From Orychophragmus violaceus (Eukaryota > Streptophyta > Magnoliopsida > Brassicales > Brassicaceae), in NCBI GenBank assembly GCA_030180135.1, contig CM058230.1, forward strand, positions 102,043,503 to 102,107,502: a stretch of 64,000 nucleotides of DNA. Direction: 5' to 3'. The position numbers were made by a program, and so were the translations under genes. Under the pieces are notes generated by a model. That model had not been told where the DNA came from. It saw only the letters and a program-made list of their open reading frames with translations, and ran no database searches. This document shows positions 32,875 to 44,782 of the stretch, in pieces (within the stretch, counting starts at the first letter, position 1; every line of letters begins with the position of its first letter).

Positions 32875-33045
32875 ATTGTTCGTTTAAAAGTCGTGTAATT
32901 GATCGCTGCGATTAATTGCAGATTTGTTCGTTTGACAATCATATAACTGACAATGCAAACTATCATAGTGTTGTTCGTTTCTATATCGCACGACTAATCA
33001 ATGTAACTATCGCACTGTTGTTCGTTTTGTTATCATTGCGACTGA
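32875..33045. repeat. Four spaced TTGTTCGTTT repeats
   Basis: TTGTTCGTTT occurs near 32877, 32924, 32973 and 33020, each followed within about 15-20 bp by a GCGACT or CACGACT-like word, with a period near 48 bp. Their place just beyond the Harbinger transposase suggests subterminal repeats of that element. A (TA)n stretch follows at 33058-33077. Confidence 0.5.
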
Positions 33046-33400
33046 TATTTAAAAAAAAATATATATATATATATATACAATAAATATTATGTTTCGTTTT
33101 ATTTTTTTAGTGATGATTTAATTTTTAACCAATATCATATAAGTTGATACAAAATATTGCAACATTTTTAGATAAAATTGATAAATATATAACATTTTGT
33201 GATGAAATTATAAATTAAATGTGATAAATGCATAATAAAAGTTATAAATAAAAAAACCAGTCACAAAAATCAATATGATTAAGCAAAATGCAATCAAAGC
33301 ATAAATAAAAGTTATAAACTACCTAATAAAGTAAAATAAAATAAAATTACTAAATAAAATCTAAATTCAAACAAGTAATAAGGTAATCGATGTCCCCTAC

Positions 33401-34486
33401 TTATTTCACTTGTGATGGTTTCACGCAAAGCTTTCGTTGGTTTATCAATGGTGACTCATATAAAGTATGTCCAATACCACCACCATCACCACCACCATCA
33501 TCATCATCATCACCATCATCCCCATGTGTGTGATATTTTCCTGCCAGTGTTAAAATCATAATCACCTCGATGTGAGTCACGTATGAAATTGTGTAGTGAA
33601 TCATTGCAGTTACAAATTTGATCCACTTAGTCAACCCATATTTTGGATGCTTATGATAAAAAATTCTCCATTTTGGTTTTCATACTTCAAATGTACGTTC
33701 AATCGCTGTCCGCAAACCTGAATGTCTTCGGTTAAACAACTCTCACGTGTTTGTAGGCGGACATCCTCTAACAAACTGATCAAAATGATATCGAGTCCTA
33801 CGATGCAGGCCAAGATACCCTGTCCTAGTTGGAGATCTAGAGTCAACAAGATAATATTTTCCATTTAGATGATGTGGAAAAGAAGGTTCATTCTTCGCAC
33901 AATGAGTCAATGACTTTATATTGTGTGCTCTATCTGGTACACTAATATAAGCATATATGAACTTCATATCAAAATTACATATAGCAAGAACATTTAATGT
34001 ATGATCTTGCTTCCTACTTCTATATGCATATGCATTTCGACTAGGAAGACGAACTGGGACATGAATTCCATTAAGTGCTCCAACACAATCCTTAAAGAAT
34101 GAATAATATCGATCATTATTCCTCAAAGTTAGGTTTACTCTTGCGAACTCACCATCTTCAGGTTTTAATGTATCTACTACAAATCTCAGAAGAACACTCA
34201 AAACCTCGTCAACCTTCCTTTTCACCGTATCTAATGACCGTTGATATCTTTCACCAATATCTTGTATGGTTTTACCTTGACCAACTATCTCAAGAAACAT
34301 TGCAACACTTTCCTCTACGTAGACATTGTTAGACTCTTGCAATCCATACCGTGTGGTTAGCATCCTACACAAATCTCCAAAATTTTGCTGGTTCATCCAT
34401 ATAATATCATAACATTTCTTATCTATTCCATTCATAAGTTGTTGAACATGATGACATTCTGCACCTCGATCAATTATATGGATCAA
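33401..34486 (-). pseudogene. Harbinger transposase (DDE_Tnp_4 type)
   Basis: The frame from 34486 to 33743 contains an N-terminal helical region (NQQNFGDLCRMLTTRYGLQE), a helix-turn-helix-like part (VGQGKTIQDIGERYQRSLDT) and the DDE core beginning DCVGALNGIHV and continuing YLVDSRSPTRTGYLGLHR, where family members read YLVDSGFP. A frameshift near 33760 moves the rest into another frame (AIERTFEVWKPKWRI-like, then MTKWIKFVTAMIHYTIS). The tail runs into an Asp/Gly-rich (ATC)n tract at 33478-33519. Frameshifts and the altered second motif suggest loss of function. Confidence 0.75.
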
Positions 34487-34514
34487 TTTTCCGAATTAAG
34501 CATATTCAGATCAT

Positions 34515-34536
34515 CAAAGTCATCGTCATCATCATT

Positions 34537-34583
<47 letters not shown>
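34515..34583. repeat. (ATC)n microsatellite
   Basis: Near-perfect ATC/TCA trinucleotide run of about 65 bp between the transposase and the Myb-like remnant. A shorter related run is at 33478-33519. Confidence 0.95.
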
Positions 34584-34836
34584 ATATCTACCTAAGGACC
34601 TGCTAAACAAACCGAGGACAAGAATAAAAAATATATTAATTTATTATAACAATGGACAAGAATCAAAGTAAAATCACAAACTTAAAAAAAACCGTGATAA
34701 TCTACACAAAAGAGTTTATCATATTCATAACCAAGTACTTAAAACAACATATCATATCCCTAACCAAGTACGAAAAGCATCATATCATTTTCATAATCCA
34801 AATATTAGACAAAACAAAACAAGTCACAAAATGAAA

Positions 34837-35327
34837 TCAATCATCAATCTTTCTTACAGTCATGTGCTCCAAATAGTTTATCTTATCTTCGTCACTCGGA
34901 AACATTATGAAACCCTCTCGGTTTGATACATTATCCAAAAGATGATCAATCGTTGCACTGTGGAATATTGACCACTTCCTCAATCCAGGTAAATTATTAA
35001 GAATCTCCATAATCCGTGTTACACTAGATCGATCATCACATTCGACCATATATGTGCCACTAATTTATTATTCTATTCGAGAACTACATTGCGTGCAACA
35101 TTAATCTTTATCGTGGGATCAACCTCCTTAAACTTTTTCTTTGGTTTTGAAGACTGAGCTTTGGTTTGTGTTTCTTCTCCTAACACTTTCATATCAACAA
35201 ACTCAACTTCATCCTCCTCATTCTCTGGACCGACTCTAAAATCTAAACTAGCTTCTCCTTGTTGAACGCTCCATCCTTCTGCCCCAGTTACAATAATAAC
35301 ACCAAACTCATCTTCAAACAAATCCAT
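34837..35327 (-). pseudogene. Harbinger-associated Myb/SANT-like protein, C-terminal part
   Basis: Two pieces are seen. 35327-35073 starts MDLFEDEFGV and is acidic, with a Lys-rich stretch (SSKPKKKFKEVDPTIKI). 35049-34837 reads RIMEILNNLPGLRKWS and FPSDEDKINYLEHMTVRK, the C-terminal signature of Myb/SANT-like proteins encoded beside Harbinger transposases. The N-terminal Myb/SANT domain itself is not visible. In the family this protein helps the transposase reach the nucleus and bind element ends. Confidence 0.55.
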
Positions 35328-35330
35328 GTT

Positions 35331-36340
35331 AGAAACCTTCTTGTTTTCATAACTTCTAACACCTGGTCATTTCTACAATACAAAAAAGAAGAAAATAATC
35401 AAATTTATTTAAATTAAGTACAAAGACAGCATAACAACAATCTAATGCATAACACTAATCTCATAAAGTGAAAGCAGAAGCCAAATACAATAAATCTTAC
35501 GTAAATTATTCTCATACATAAAGCTAATCTCACACGGTGAAAACATAAGTCAATACAAAAAAAAAATCTAATACATAGACTTATCTCATATGTGAAACCA
35601 ACAATCTAATACATAGCTAATATCACATGGCTCAAATGATGAAAACAGAAGCCAAATACAATACATAGCAAATCTCATACATCTCACATGAAACAACAAT
35701 ACAAATATTTCTCTGTATATAAGTTATTTACAAAGCTATTTATGTACATCCAATATAGCAAAACGTAATCACAATTAGCACAAAACAAAAACAAGTTTAT
35801 GCAATCAAAACTCTTCGAAACTTACCATTCCCTAAAATAAGCATAAGTCAAATATTTCTTATAACAAAATTTAACAAAAGATAACTGATCTAACATAGTG
35901 CATATTTTTCGAGGTACTTCTTATAACAAGGTTTTACAAAAATAACAATATCTAAATTTATAAAAGAAAATCTCTAATGCTACAAACTGTTAGTTACTAT
36001 TCTTAGTACAACAACCAAGAAGATTCCACAAGCCAAATTCAGGCAAAAAAACCATTATCTAACTTGAAACCTACTTGTAATAAACAAAAACAACATGATT
36101 TTGAACCTGTACAGTGATTTGTTTATATAAATGAGACACCATCATATACCCATATACATGTTATGAATCCTAACTTCAGATTTAAATCATGATCTAACTA
36201 AAAACATATATATGATAAACAAAACCAAAAGATAACTAAAGAATTCATAATCATGATTACAAAATATAAACTTTTACCTTAATACGTTTGTCCTATCAAT
36301 CGTCAGACATATCAATTATTTCCATTATATCATAATTTAG
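35331..36340. repeat. AT-rich region with degenerate CATA-AATCTCACA repeats
   Basis: No gene. From about 35440 to 35700 a degenerate unit of about 50-70 bp recurs (words such as AATCTAATACATAGCTAAT, ATCTCACATG and AGAAGCCAAATACAAT). It may be the 5' flank of the Harbinger element. Confidence 0.5.
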
Positions 36341-36344
36341 TCCG

Positions 36345-36940
36345 GTTTTTTTTTTTTTTGTTTTTTTTTTGCCAAAAACTCATTCATTACTTTCAATTAG
36401 ATAGTACAAAGTCTTGCATATCAACCATACACATCGGTTGCAGCCAACTCGGAATAACATTAAACACAGAGGGAGAATACAAAGGTAAAAGCTGTCCTGC
36501 ACGGTTGTACTCTCGGTGCCGAAATACAAATTCCACACACTCAAACTCATTAAGCTTGTGAATCAGCTCAGTGAGTAGGGGTGTGATGCTTGGACACTGA
36601 TCAATCTTGTCGAGAGCAGAAGTGATTTCCTTGCAGTCCGTATGGAAGTGAACCTTCCTCAATCCGAGCCGAAATGCAAATTCTATTGCCCATCTTGCTG
36701 CTTCCACTTCTGCCATCAACGCTGAGACTCCTCTTGGGATAGCTTGCATACCACAGCACACCGGATGCCCACTAGCATTCCATATAATCCAGCCTAGTCC
36801 AGATGCAGCACGCTGTGATGACCAAGCCCCATCGAAACTGCAGACAAACCAGTCCGAGTCAATGCTCCATGCTTTTGATATTGAACCACTAACACAAGTG
36901 GTGACCGGAATTTGATACTCCTCATGTCTTGTCCTCTAGT
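36345..36940 (-). pseudogene. 5'-truncated LINE fragment with RNase H domain
   Basis: Minus-strand frame with CSFDGAWSSQRAASGLGWII, MAEVEAARWAIEFA and HTDCKEITSALDK, giving the D-E-D residues of the plant LINE RNase H (RVT_3) domain. It ends LSN, stop, a short UTR (TAATGAATGAGTTTTTGGC) and a poly(A) tail seen as the T-run at 36347-36371. Everything upstream of the RNase H domain is missing, the usual 5' truncation. Confidence 0.8.
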
Positions 36941-37372
36941 CGTTTCGTTTATCGATTCTAGTAAGGCTAACTTCGTGTGGGAATGCATAGGTATCGGTTT
37001 GTACTGATTAGATTCGCCTTTCGCTTCTTTTCGGAGTTATTGGATTTAGTGCTTTGCGGTTTGCATGTGCCCGTGGTCTGTGCCGTTTTGCGGTGTTTAC
37101 CTCTGTTCTTTGACTCAAGAGTTGTAGCTCTTCCGCCGCTATTTATCTTTTTCGCCCTCCCTTTTGCTGGATAGCTATTTCTGTTTGTATCATTTCAAAG
37201 TGAATTTGTCGCCCGATTGTGGGTTTTGTCGTCCGTATGTAGGTTCTAGATTGCAGAAGAAGTTTGTTCCTTGCTGTCTTTGCTGCCCGGTATCCTTTCG
37301 GGTTTAGATGTGTTAATAGTTTGTAATCAGCTCCTTTTGAATATATAATCCACCGGATGTCAAAAAAAAATC
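36941..37372 (+). mobile_element. LINE 3' UTR-like fragment, plus strand
   Basis: Non-coding T/G-rich sequence ending TTGTAATCAGCTCCTTTTGA, ATATATAATCCACCGGATGTC and an A-run at 37361-37369, typical of a plant LINE tail. It lies head-to-head with the minus-strand RNase H fragment. Confidence 0.5.
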
Positions 37373-37524
37373 ATAATAATTTAACTCTAAACACCAAACT
37401 CAAATTTAGCTTACAATCAAAATTTCAAGAAGTTTCAAATAAATTACACATTCTACTGGATCATTATTTTCTGAACGAATTTATAATTTATACAGTACAT
37501 AAACTGGTGAGACGACGAGCTTCC

Positions 37525-39836
37525 TCAATGGCGTTGAGGCGTGTGGAATTCCCAACCATCATAGCATCCAAGCTCACACCCATCAAAACACAACGTGAGC
37601 CATGGTCTCTGCTCGCAAATTATAGCTGTGACCGTCTCTCTTCGACCAGCGAACCGTGTCTGTCCCAATCCAAGCCAATGAAGACCCGCAAATGACGGCT
37701 TTCTCAGCAATCTCGATGCTCCAGCCGTCAAGCTCAGACAGTTGTGGACATTGAGCTTCCTCAATTGTTTGCTTCCTCCCTCTGTTTGTCTCTCCCTTGT
37801 AGCCAGCGACTCTAACGAAGAATCTGTCACGTGGAAGCAACTCCTGATACTTAGCTCTGTTAAAGCCTTGCAATAGCGCGTGATTGTGTGGATGGCTCTG
37901 TCTGAGATTCCAGGCATGTGACCAAGATCAAGTGTTGATAGTGTTCTGCTGATTGTTCCTTCATTGTTCAAAAGATAGGAAATTCCTCTGTCGCTGACTC
38001 TCCTACAGCCGCGGAGGGAGAGTTGCATGATGGGAACATCTGACTTACCGAGTAAAAGCATGCCACTATCGGTTATATCAGCTCCTGCGAGATTCAGAGA
38101 AGTTAACTTTCTGAGTGCTGAGACAGTGTTAAGGCAAGAATCTGATATACTTTTGCAGCTGCCTAAGTCGAGCAGCTCAAGATTGGTACACAAACCCAGT
38201 TTCTTCACGGCTTCGCTGGTTATGAGAGGGCACGTGGAGAGTCTGACCTCTTGAAGAGAACAAGAAGATCCTGTGACATCATGGAATGCCAAATCAGACA
38301 AGAGGAAGGCACCTCGTACTTCAAACCTTTTCAGGTTCCGGCATGAGTGAAGGAGCGATGCGAAACCAGCGTCGCTGACTTTGGGGAAACCACCAAGTCT
38401 CACTGACTCTAAATCTCTGCAAGCTTCGGAGAGAAGAAATATACCCATGTCGTTAATTCTCTTGAATGATATCTTGCGGTTGTAACAGGTTCGAACGAGG
38501 GAGAGGCTTGTGAGTTGCTGACAATAACCCAGAGACTGAAGCCCAGTGTAAGTCAAGTCATTGTCGGGAAATGGCTCTTTTTCAGGACGGTCTTCAAGGT
38601 CCAGTTTGACAAGTTGAGGAAGAGAACCTGTGATAGCTATGATTAGCCTGTCAGATATCAAGTCCAGGACAAGAGACAGGCTTTGCAAAGTGAAAGAAGG
38701 TGAAGGAGAAAGCAAGGCACTATAATCAGCCTTAGATAAATAACTTCCAGTGACTTTAAATCTGTTCATGAGAAGAATTGCCTCAGACTCGAGTAGTGGC
38801 TGTAACCTCAGAGATGTGAGAGTTTCTGGCAAGGAGAATCTAACTGACTGGAAAGCGGTGGCATCTACAAGGATACCTCGGATATTTAGTTGCAGAGACT
38901 GCAAGCATCACAAGAATATAAAACCCAAATTCAATTTCACACTTTCTCTCTTCTTCTGACCAATGCCTCAGCAAGCTTTAACAAATTACCTCCAGATACG
39001 GACACCCGTTAAGCATTTGCGTCAGGTTAGCTTGAAAAACAAGGGGTGAATCCAGGTCCGCCATTTCCAGGGTAAGGACCCTGTAATAAATGAACCAAAA
39101 CACTCTTAGTTACTCGCTGTCACACTTCAATTAAGTAGATTGAAACTCAATTATTTACACACTTCTGATAAAGTAAAAAATCATTGACAGATAAGTAAAG
39201 GCTTGACTTCAAGGAAGATCAGCATGTTGGATTTGATTATAATATGAGGGGCAGAAACTAGACCATGCCCCTATCATCAACCGAATGATATCTCGCTATA
39301 TATGGAACTGATACAATACTATCAAACTGCTAAATTTGCGGAAATAAACATCGACCACATGCACGAGGGCACATATATAAGTTTCATGGGAATATGGAAT
39401 TGTACCGGAGATTTGGGCAGAGGCTGCCGATGGAAGTGAGCACGGTGGAATTAAGAAGTGAACACCTGATCAAGTGAAGTTCCTGGAGATGTGGCCCGAG
39501 AACTCTGCGCACAGCAGCGACGTTAAGGCGGAGACAGTTCAGAGTAAGGCACCTGAGCCCGACGAAACCACGCAACACGTGATTCAGAGTTTCCTCGTCC
39601 GGCGAGAAAACCTAGCAAGTAACAAGGTGAGAGAAACGAAAATTACACATCTTTCCAATACTAATCGACGAGAATCGGGAACTCACAGATAGATCGAGAG
39701 AGGTAATAGAAGGGAGAACGTCGGAGACAACGGCGGAGCGGAGCGTGGTGGAAACGCAGGAGACGGAACAGAGATTCTCTAGATCTAAACGCTTCAGTAT
39801 TTCATCTGCTAACACAGATCTCGTGACTTCCTCCAT
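37525..39836 (-). CDS. F-box/leucine-rich-repeat protein (606 aa)
   Basis: Four exons with good GT-AG sites, 39836-39687, 39611-39406, 39080-38990 and 38898-37525, join in phase into 606 codons plus stop. The N-terminus (LADEILKRLDLENLCSVSCV) is an F-box, the SKP1-binding part of SCF ubiquitin ligases. The rest is a long series of AMN1-type cysteine-rich LRRs (SLRGCRRVSDRGISYLL, LDLGSCKSISDSCLNTV, LSIRSCFHVTDSSLESL), ending GCYDGWEFHTPQRH. It should select substrates for ubiquitination; the target is unknown. Length and repeat order resemble Arabidopsis FBL-type RNI proteins; I recall AT1G55590 beside WRKY10 (AT1G55600) as a candidate orthologue, which needs a search. No stop or frameshift is present, so the gene appears functional. 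Confidence 0.9.
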
Positions 39837-40172
39837 GGCGAATTATCGCTCTCTATCCCTTCTTCCTCTTTGATTCAATTCAATCCCAAAACTCCAGTTC
39901 TTCATCGATCTTCTTCCCCTTTTGAGCCGTTGACACGAATAAAAGACGTGGGGTGTTTGGACGCAGAATTAGCCATATCCTTACTGACTTCTCCGGGACA
40001 AAACAACCTGGTAGAACCCGGTTTGTGCTCTTTAAACCGCTCATTTTCTTTGGTTTCGTCGGATTGAGTTTCAGTTTAAACTTGGTTCGAATTCAAAAAA
40101 CGAGCTTTTTGTTTGTTTTACTTTGGATATTGAATCCACACAAGTTAAATAGGTCTAACTCCAAGAGTAATT
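39837..40172 (-). promoter_or_regulatory. 5' UTR and proximal promoter of the F-box/LRR gene
   Basis: CT/TC-rich leader just upstream of ATG 39836 (on the minus strand rich in GA). A TATA-like element could not be fixed with confidence. The space is limited by a Helitron-like terminus at 40173. Confidence 0.4.
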
Positions 40173-42240
40173 AATCTATACTATAACAAACCGTCCTTGG
40201 TACAAAAAAGTTGTATTTCCAAAAATTGCCCTTAGAGTCGTTAGGAGTGTATTTTTTCATTAAGGGTAAAACCTGAAATTTTTGGATATCTTGTCACGCA
40301 GAGATATTTGGCCGGGTCGGATTTAGAAACGGATATACACACGGATCCTGTTTTTAAATCTTGATCGTTGATTTGGTAAATTTAATATTATCCGTTGGAT
40401 TAGTTAGATTTCTTAATCCTACCATTTATTTATTTTTTAATTTATTTTGCCAACCGACTTACCATATATATTTATTTTCGTAGCCTATATTTTAGGAAAC
40501 ATAAATCTGCAATTTTAGAGAATATTCTTTACAAGATTGATGAATATCGATTTTAATTCATTTAATTAATTTATTTCCTAAAATGCAAATATCTTTCTAA
40601 ATATCTTATTAATTCGAGTTTAAAAAAATATTATATGGCATATACCAAACTTTCGATAGAAGTTTATGAAATCCTATATAAAGAGACTTTGGGTGGCCTA
40701 GAAACACAATCATTTTGTATCTATATTTTCAAGAAACTTTCTCTCTGTTTTTTTTTTTTTTGTTATAGAAGTATTCTTCCAGATCATTGAAATTTTAATC
40801 AAATGATCTGTTATCATTCATATTATTTTCTTCTTTTTCGATTTAAAATGTATTTTTATGATTTTTGGTTTTTTTATTCTGTTTTTTTCTTGGTCCCATG
40901 AAAGAAGAAGCTTGGTTATCTTGAGTTTTGGTGAATGATGTGAGGTAAAATATGGGTAGTTGCGATTTTCTTTAATACTTTTGGTTGAATCCATGAGTCT
41001 GAAATGTCCGAGTAAAGTTTGTTGCCCCTACGTCCGATTGATCTCATAAGTCCCGATAGTCCGAACCTCCCTCTCGATTTTTGTTTTGTTCTTTGGTATA
41101 TGCTGGATACACTGCTTTATGAGTGTTTGATCCATTTTCTTTAGTTTGGAGATCTTTTTTTTTTGTCTCTTTTTTCATTTGCCCATAATTATGGGAGCAA
41201 ATTAGGGAAGCTCGGTTATTTCCTTCATATTATTTATTTGTATACAATATTTGATTTTATATAATTAAATATATTATTCCTACCTTTAATTTATTTTTAA
41301 TTTATTTTTTCAATAGACTTACCATTTATATTTATTTTCGTGGCTTATATTTTTGAAAACTTAAATATGTAATCTTGATGAATATATACTTTACAATCTT
41401 AGTTTTACAAAAAAATATTTATTTATTATTACTAACATTATTTTATTTAAAAATAATATTAGTTTTTTGTCCAGAAAATAATATTAATTTGTTACACATT
41501 AATTTTTCATATTATTTGATTTATAATTTGATATATACCAAGGTAACTTTTCAATTTTTATTTTTTTTAGTTGAAATACAATAAAAAATATTACTTATGT
41601 AAATATGTGTATATTATCACATATTTATTATTATTTATAAAATTAATATTTTTATTAAATTATTTAATTATGTATCATTGTGGATTTCAAAATTTATAAG
41701 TCTTAAATATTTTTTATAATGTACTATTTGTTTGTATAAAATATTTGATTTTATATAATTAATTATATCATTCCTATCATTTATTTTTTAATTTATTTTT
41801 CAATAGACTTACCATTTATATCTATTTTCGAAGCCTATATTTAGGAAACTGAAATATGTAATCTTGATGAATATATCTTTATAATCTTAAAGAATATCAC
41901 ATAATCTCAAATTTATAGAAACTATTTCGAATATAATATTAGTTTTACAATATTCACATAATCCCAAATTTATCGATAGTTGCTTTGATTTAGATTTCGC
42001 AGGATATATTAATAGATAATCTGGTTAGAGATATTTCATGTTATTATTTGATTTAGTTGAATTATGGGGATATGTACTATATGAAATCTATATTGTTGTA
42101 ATATTATAGAATTTTAATTGCATTAGAACATATTAAATGTAAATAGAAATATTAGATGGGCCTTTCTAAGTATTAAGCAAAAATAATTTCAATTTTGTCA
42201 AAATTTGACAAATTTAATCTATTTACAATGTTCATTATAC
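40173..42240 (+). mobile_element. Possible Helitron or AT-rich repeat block
   Basis: TCTATACTATAAC at 40173 follows an A and matches the 5' end typical of Brassicaceae Helitrons (TCTATACTATTA-like). No Rep/helicase coding and no definite hairpin-CTRR 3' end were found, so this would be a non-autonomous element and its right limit is uncertain. The block is very AT-rich and includes three copies of a 120-180 bp repeat. Confidence 0.4.
40425..41895 (+). repeat. Triplicated dispersed repeat (three diverged copies)
   Basis: Copies at about 40425-40550, 41220-41400 and 41715-41895 share ACTTACCAT(A/T)TATAT(T/C)TATTTTCG and AATCTTGATGAATAT. The second and third also share the upstream TATTTGATTTTATATAATTA and are about 495 bp apart. 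Confidence 0.8.
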
Positions 42241-42673
42241 ATCAATTTTGTCCAACATTATATAAAGCCCGCTATTTAAAACAAATAAAACATAATGTTG
42301 TCCAAAACTCATTCATAAAGAAACACAAAAATATGTTTACCATCTAAAATTTAAACACACCAAAAATTAATTAGCTAGCATATATTAATTCTAAAAATCT
42401 GATATTAACATAAATAAAACGTTGTATAAAACCCATTCAAAAATTAAAGAAAAAATAATCGTTTGATCCACATGAATTTTAACATATCAATCATTGGTTA
42501 ACTACCATAAATCAATACTAAAACTTTGATATTAACATAAGTTTTATAAATCAAACAATTATAAAATGGGAACAAAAAGAAGGAAAAAAAACCCACATGT
42601 TCAGTGTGGATCGGATCCTAGTACGCATTAAAACAAAAACATAATGAAACTGATGAGTACAAGTTTTGTACAT

Positions 42674-44782
42674 TTATTGTATACCACTACGGGTAATGAT
42701 AGGAAACAAAGTTTTTATTTTATTGGTTTTAAAGTTTACACGAAAGTCTTTTTTTGAGTCGCCCATGACCCCCTTGGATGCCTCAGTACCCTCGGGTATC
42801 ACATGATCAATCTTCGGTTCACCATTCCGGTACATAAAACCATGATTCTGGTTAACCGGTGAAATCAGCAGTTTAGAGAGTCCATTTATATAGTGTTGTG
42901 TCATATCAATTTGTGGGCCAACCGAAGAAGAGAAAGGCATCATGTCTTGAGAGGCCGCCGAAGAGGAAGAAGGCGGCATGTCTAAACGAGCGGTTTGATG
43001 ATTGCTTTGATCTTGAAATTTTGATGATGAAGTTCTGGGCCGCATCCTATGTCTGCGTGCAGGTGGTTCGTGACGGTGCTTCCCATTGTATGTAGTCACC
43101 ACTAACTTGACATTGCTTGCTCCTCTCTCCACATGCTTCTTAACTTTGCACCCTTCGTTTGCGCATTTGTAGTAGCCCCTGCGATTATCATTTATATTTA
43201 CTGGATTTTGTATTAGATATGTAGGGTTTGTCGAAACTTAAAGATTTTCACAACAAAGGAAAAAAGACAGGAGAACATATATAGTAAAAGAAACAACCTC
43301 GGGTTGTCATTCCCATAGACAACTTTCCGACCGTATTTAGTCCAGTTAAAACCATCGTCAGGATGGTCTTCTTCGGTTTCCACCTGAATTATAAACCTTT
43401 GGTTCTTGCTTGATCTTGTGGTTCCAATCATTTTTGCCTCCTCAAGTTTCCTGCAAGAGAATTATGTAATTTAGCTTAGTTTAATTAATGTTAATTGGTT
43501 TAGTATTATATAACGATCAGTTATACGATGTTAACTTGAGACCTTCTCTTTGAAGATGGAGATTCAGCAATATTTAGTACATCAACAGTGTTGTGATCAG
43601 CGTCTTTGTCTTCATCTTCCTTGGCTTCTTCGTCCTCGCCATCGCTGTCAAAGGTGATGAGGTCGAAGATATCGGTTTCCTCAGCGACTGGATCAGAAGC
43701 GACTAAAGGAGCACCAATGGAGTCATTATGAGATTCAGTAGATAGGATACAAACGGACTCTTCCAGTGGAATATCAATAGAGCCTGTTTCACATTTATAA
43801 TAAAATAAAAATAATATAAATACTCGGAAAATAGAAAATGGAAGCAAACTTGATCAGACACAAGCAGCTCTCAGTTGTTACCTTCTTGAGGAGGCGGCAG
43901 ACCAACATCCACAGGCGGATGAGGAAGATCGTTGTTGGATATCATCATCGTTGCATGATCTTCACCAGAACTTTCCACCGTCTGTGGAGGCCCGTCATTG
44001 GCAGCTGGATCAGACGGATGGATAATCTGCAAAAAGAAGTTACCAAAGACAATAACAATTAGGATTGAGTTTTGGATTGAGTTTTTTTTGGTTTCTCTTG
44101 AAAAGAAGACTGAGGCCTAAATCATTAGATCAAAGGGATTCCACGTTGAACATATATATAGTTAAAAGATCCAACAGAGTAAATTTTGTTATCGATTTGT
44201 AAAATGTAAACGCAAATAGGGTATTCAAACGTGAATATTAAGGAAATGATAGATATACCGATATATAGATAATATCTACATTTTATATTTTTACAACTAA
44301 TAAATTGTTTTAAAATAATAATATTCCCTGATATTTTTTCCAATCACATATTCATTTCAACTATATATTTATCATATGATTATATATATACGTATTATAA
44401 AACAATCATAACATATAAAAGACTTTAATTGTTACTTAATTACCTCTGGAAAATCAGACAACACATTTGGAGATTGCAACAGTGCAGATGAAGAGATTAG
44501 GACGACAGGAGAAGGAACAGTTGTCGGGTTCCAGTTAATATCAGCAAATAGACTGTTGTTGTTTATCTGGAGCGGTGGAATATTAATCTCTAATCTTGGA
44601 GCGCCGAGACCGAATATTCGTTCAGACTGATGATTAGCTGATGAGTTGGTTTGAGGGAAGATCTCGATGATCGGATCTACACCATTGTCGATTTCTTCTA
44701 GCATCGCGGATAGGCTGGGACTGGGGGGTGCAGCCCAACCCCACGACGTCAAGTCCATGAAGTTCCCATCATAATCACTCAT
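42674..44782 (-). CDS. WRKY10: WRKY transcription factor, WRKY10/MINI3-like, with variant WTKYGRK motif
   Basis: Five exons, 44782-44444, 44026-43882, 43783-43543, 43450-43298 and 43178-42674, join in phase to 460 codons plus stop. The intron after the Arg of NPR (exon 4/5) is the conserved intron of the WRKY C-terminal domain. The N-terminus (MSDYDGNFMDLTSWGWAAPP), the SGEDHATMMISNNDLP segment and the C-terminal VGPQIDMTQ...GFMYRNGEP segment match what I remember of Arabidopsis WRKY10/MINI3, a seed-size regulator. The zinc finger is complete: C-x4-C-x23-H-x-H (YYKCANEGC to KHRH). The DNA-contact heptapeptide, however, reads WTKYGRK (Arg to Thr, Gln to Arg), and VVKGN reads VVYGN. An acidic tract (DGEDEEAKEDEDKDAD) precedes the domain. 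An upstream in-frame ATG at 44809 exists; 44782 was chosen from the family N-terminus. Confidence 0.88.

Larger units (their letters stand above)
33070..35330 (-). mobile_element. Decayed PIF/Harbinger element
   Basis: Two minus-strand gene remnants, a Myb/SANT-like partner (35327-34837) and a DDE transposase (34486-33401), are the standard pair of PIF/Harbinger transposons. The repeats at 32875-33045 may belong to the end. No inverted repeats with a 3-bp TWA duplication were identified, so the outer limits are unknown. Confidence 0.65.

Noticed and set aside
33478..33519. Poly-Asp/Gly peptide at the end of the Harbinger frame
   Set aside because: It is the translation of an (ATC)n microsatellite, probably beyond the real end of the gene.
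36345..37372. Single twin-primed LINE with inverted 5' part
   Set aside because: Both halves have their own A-rich tails pointing outwards, which twin priming does not produce.
42898..43095. Plus-strand Lys-rich frame opposite the WRKY gene
   Set aside because: It is antisense to the last WRKY exon, whose splice structure and zinc finger are clear.
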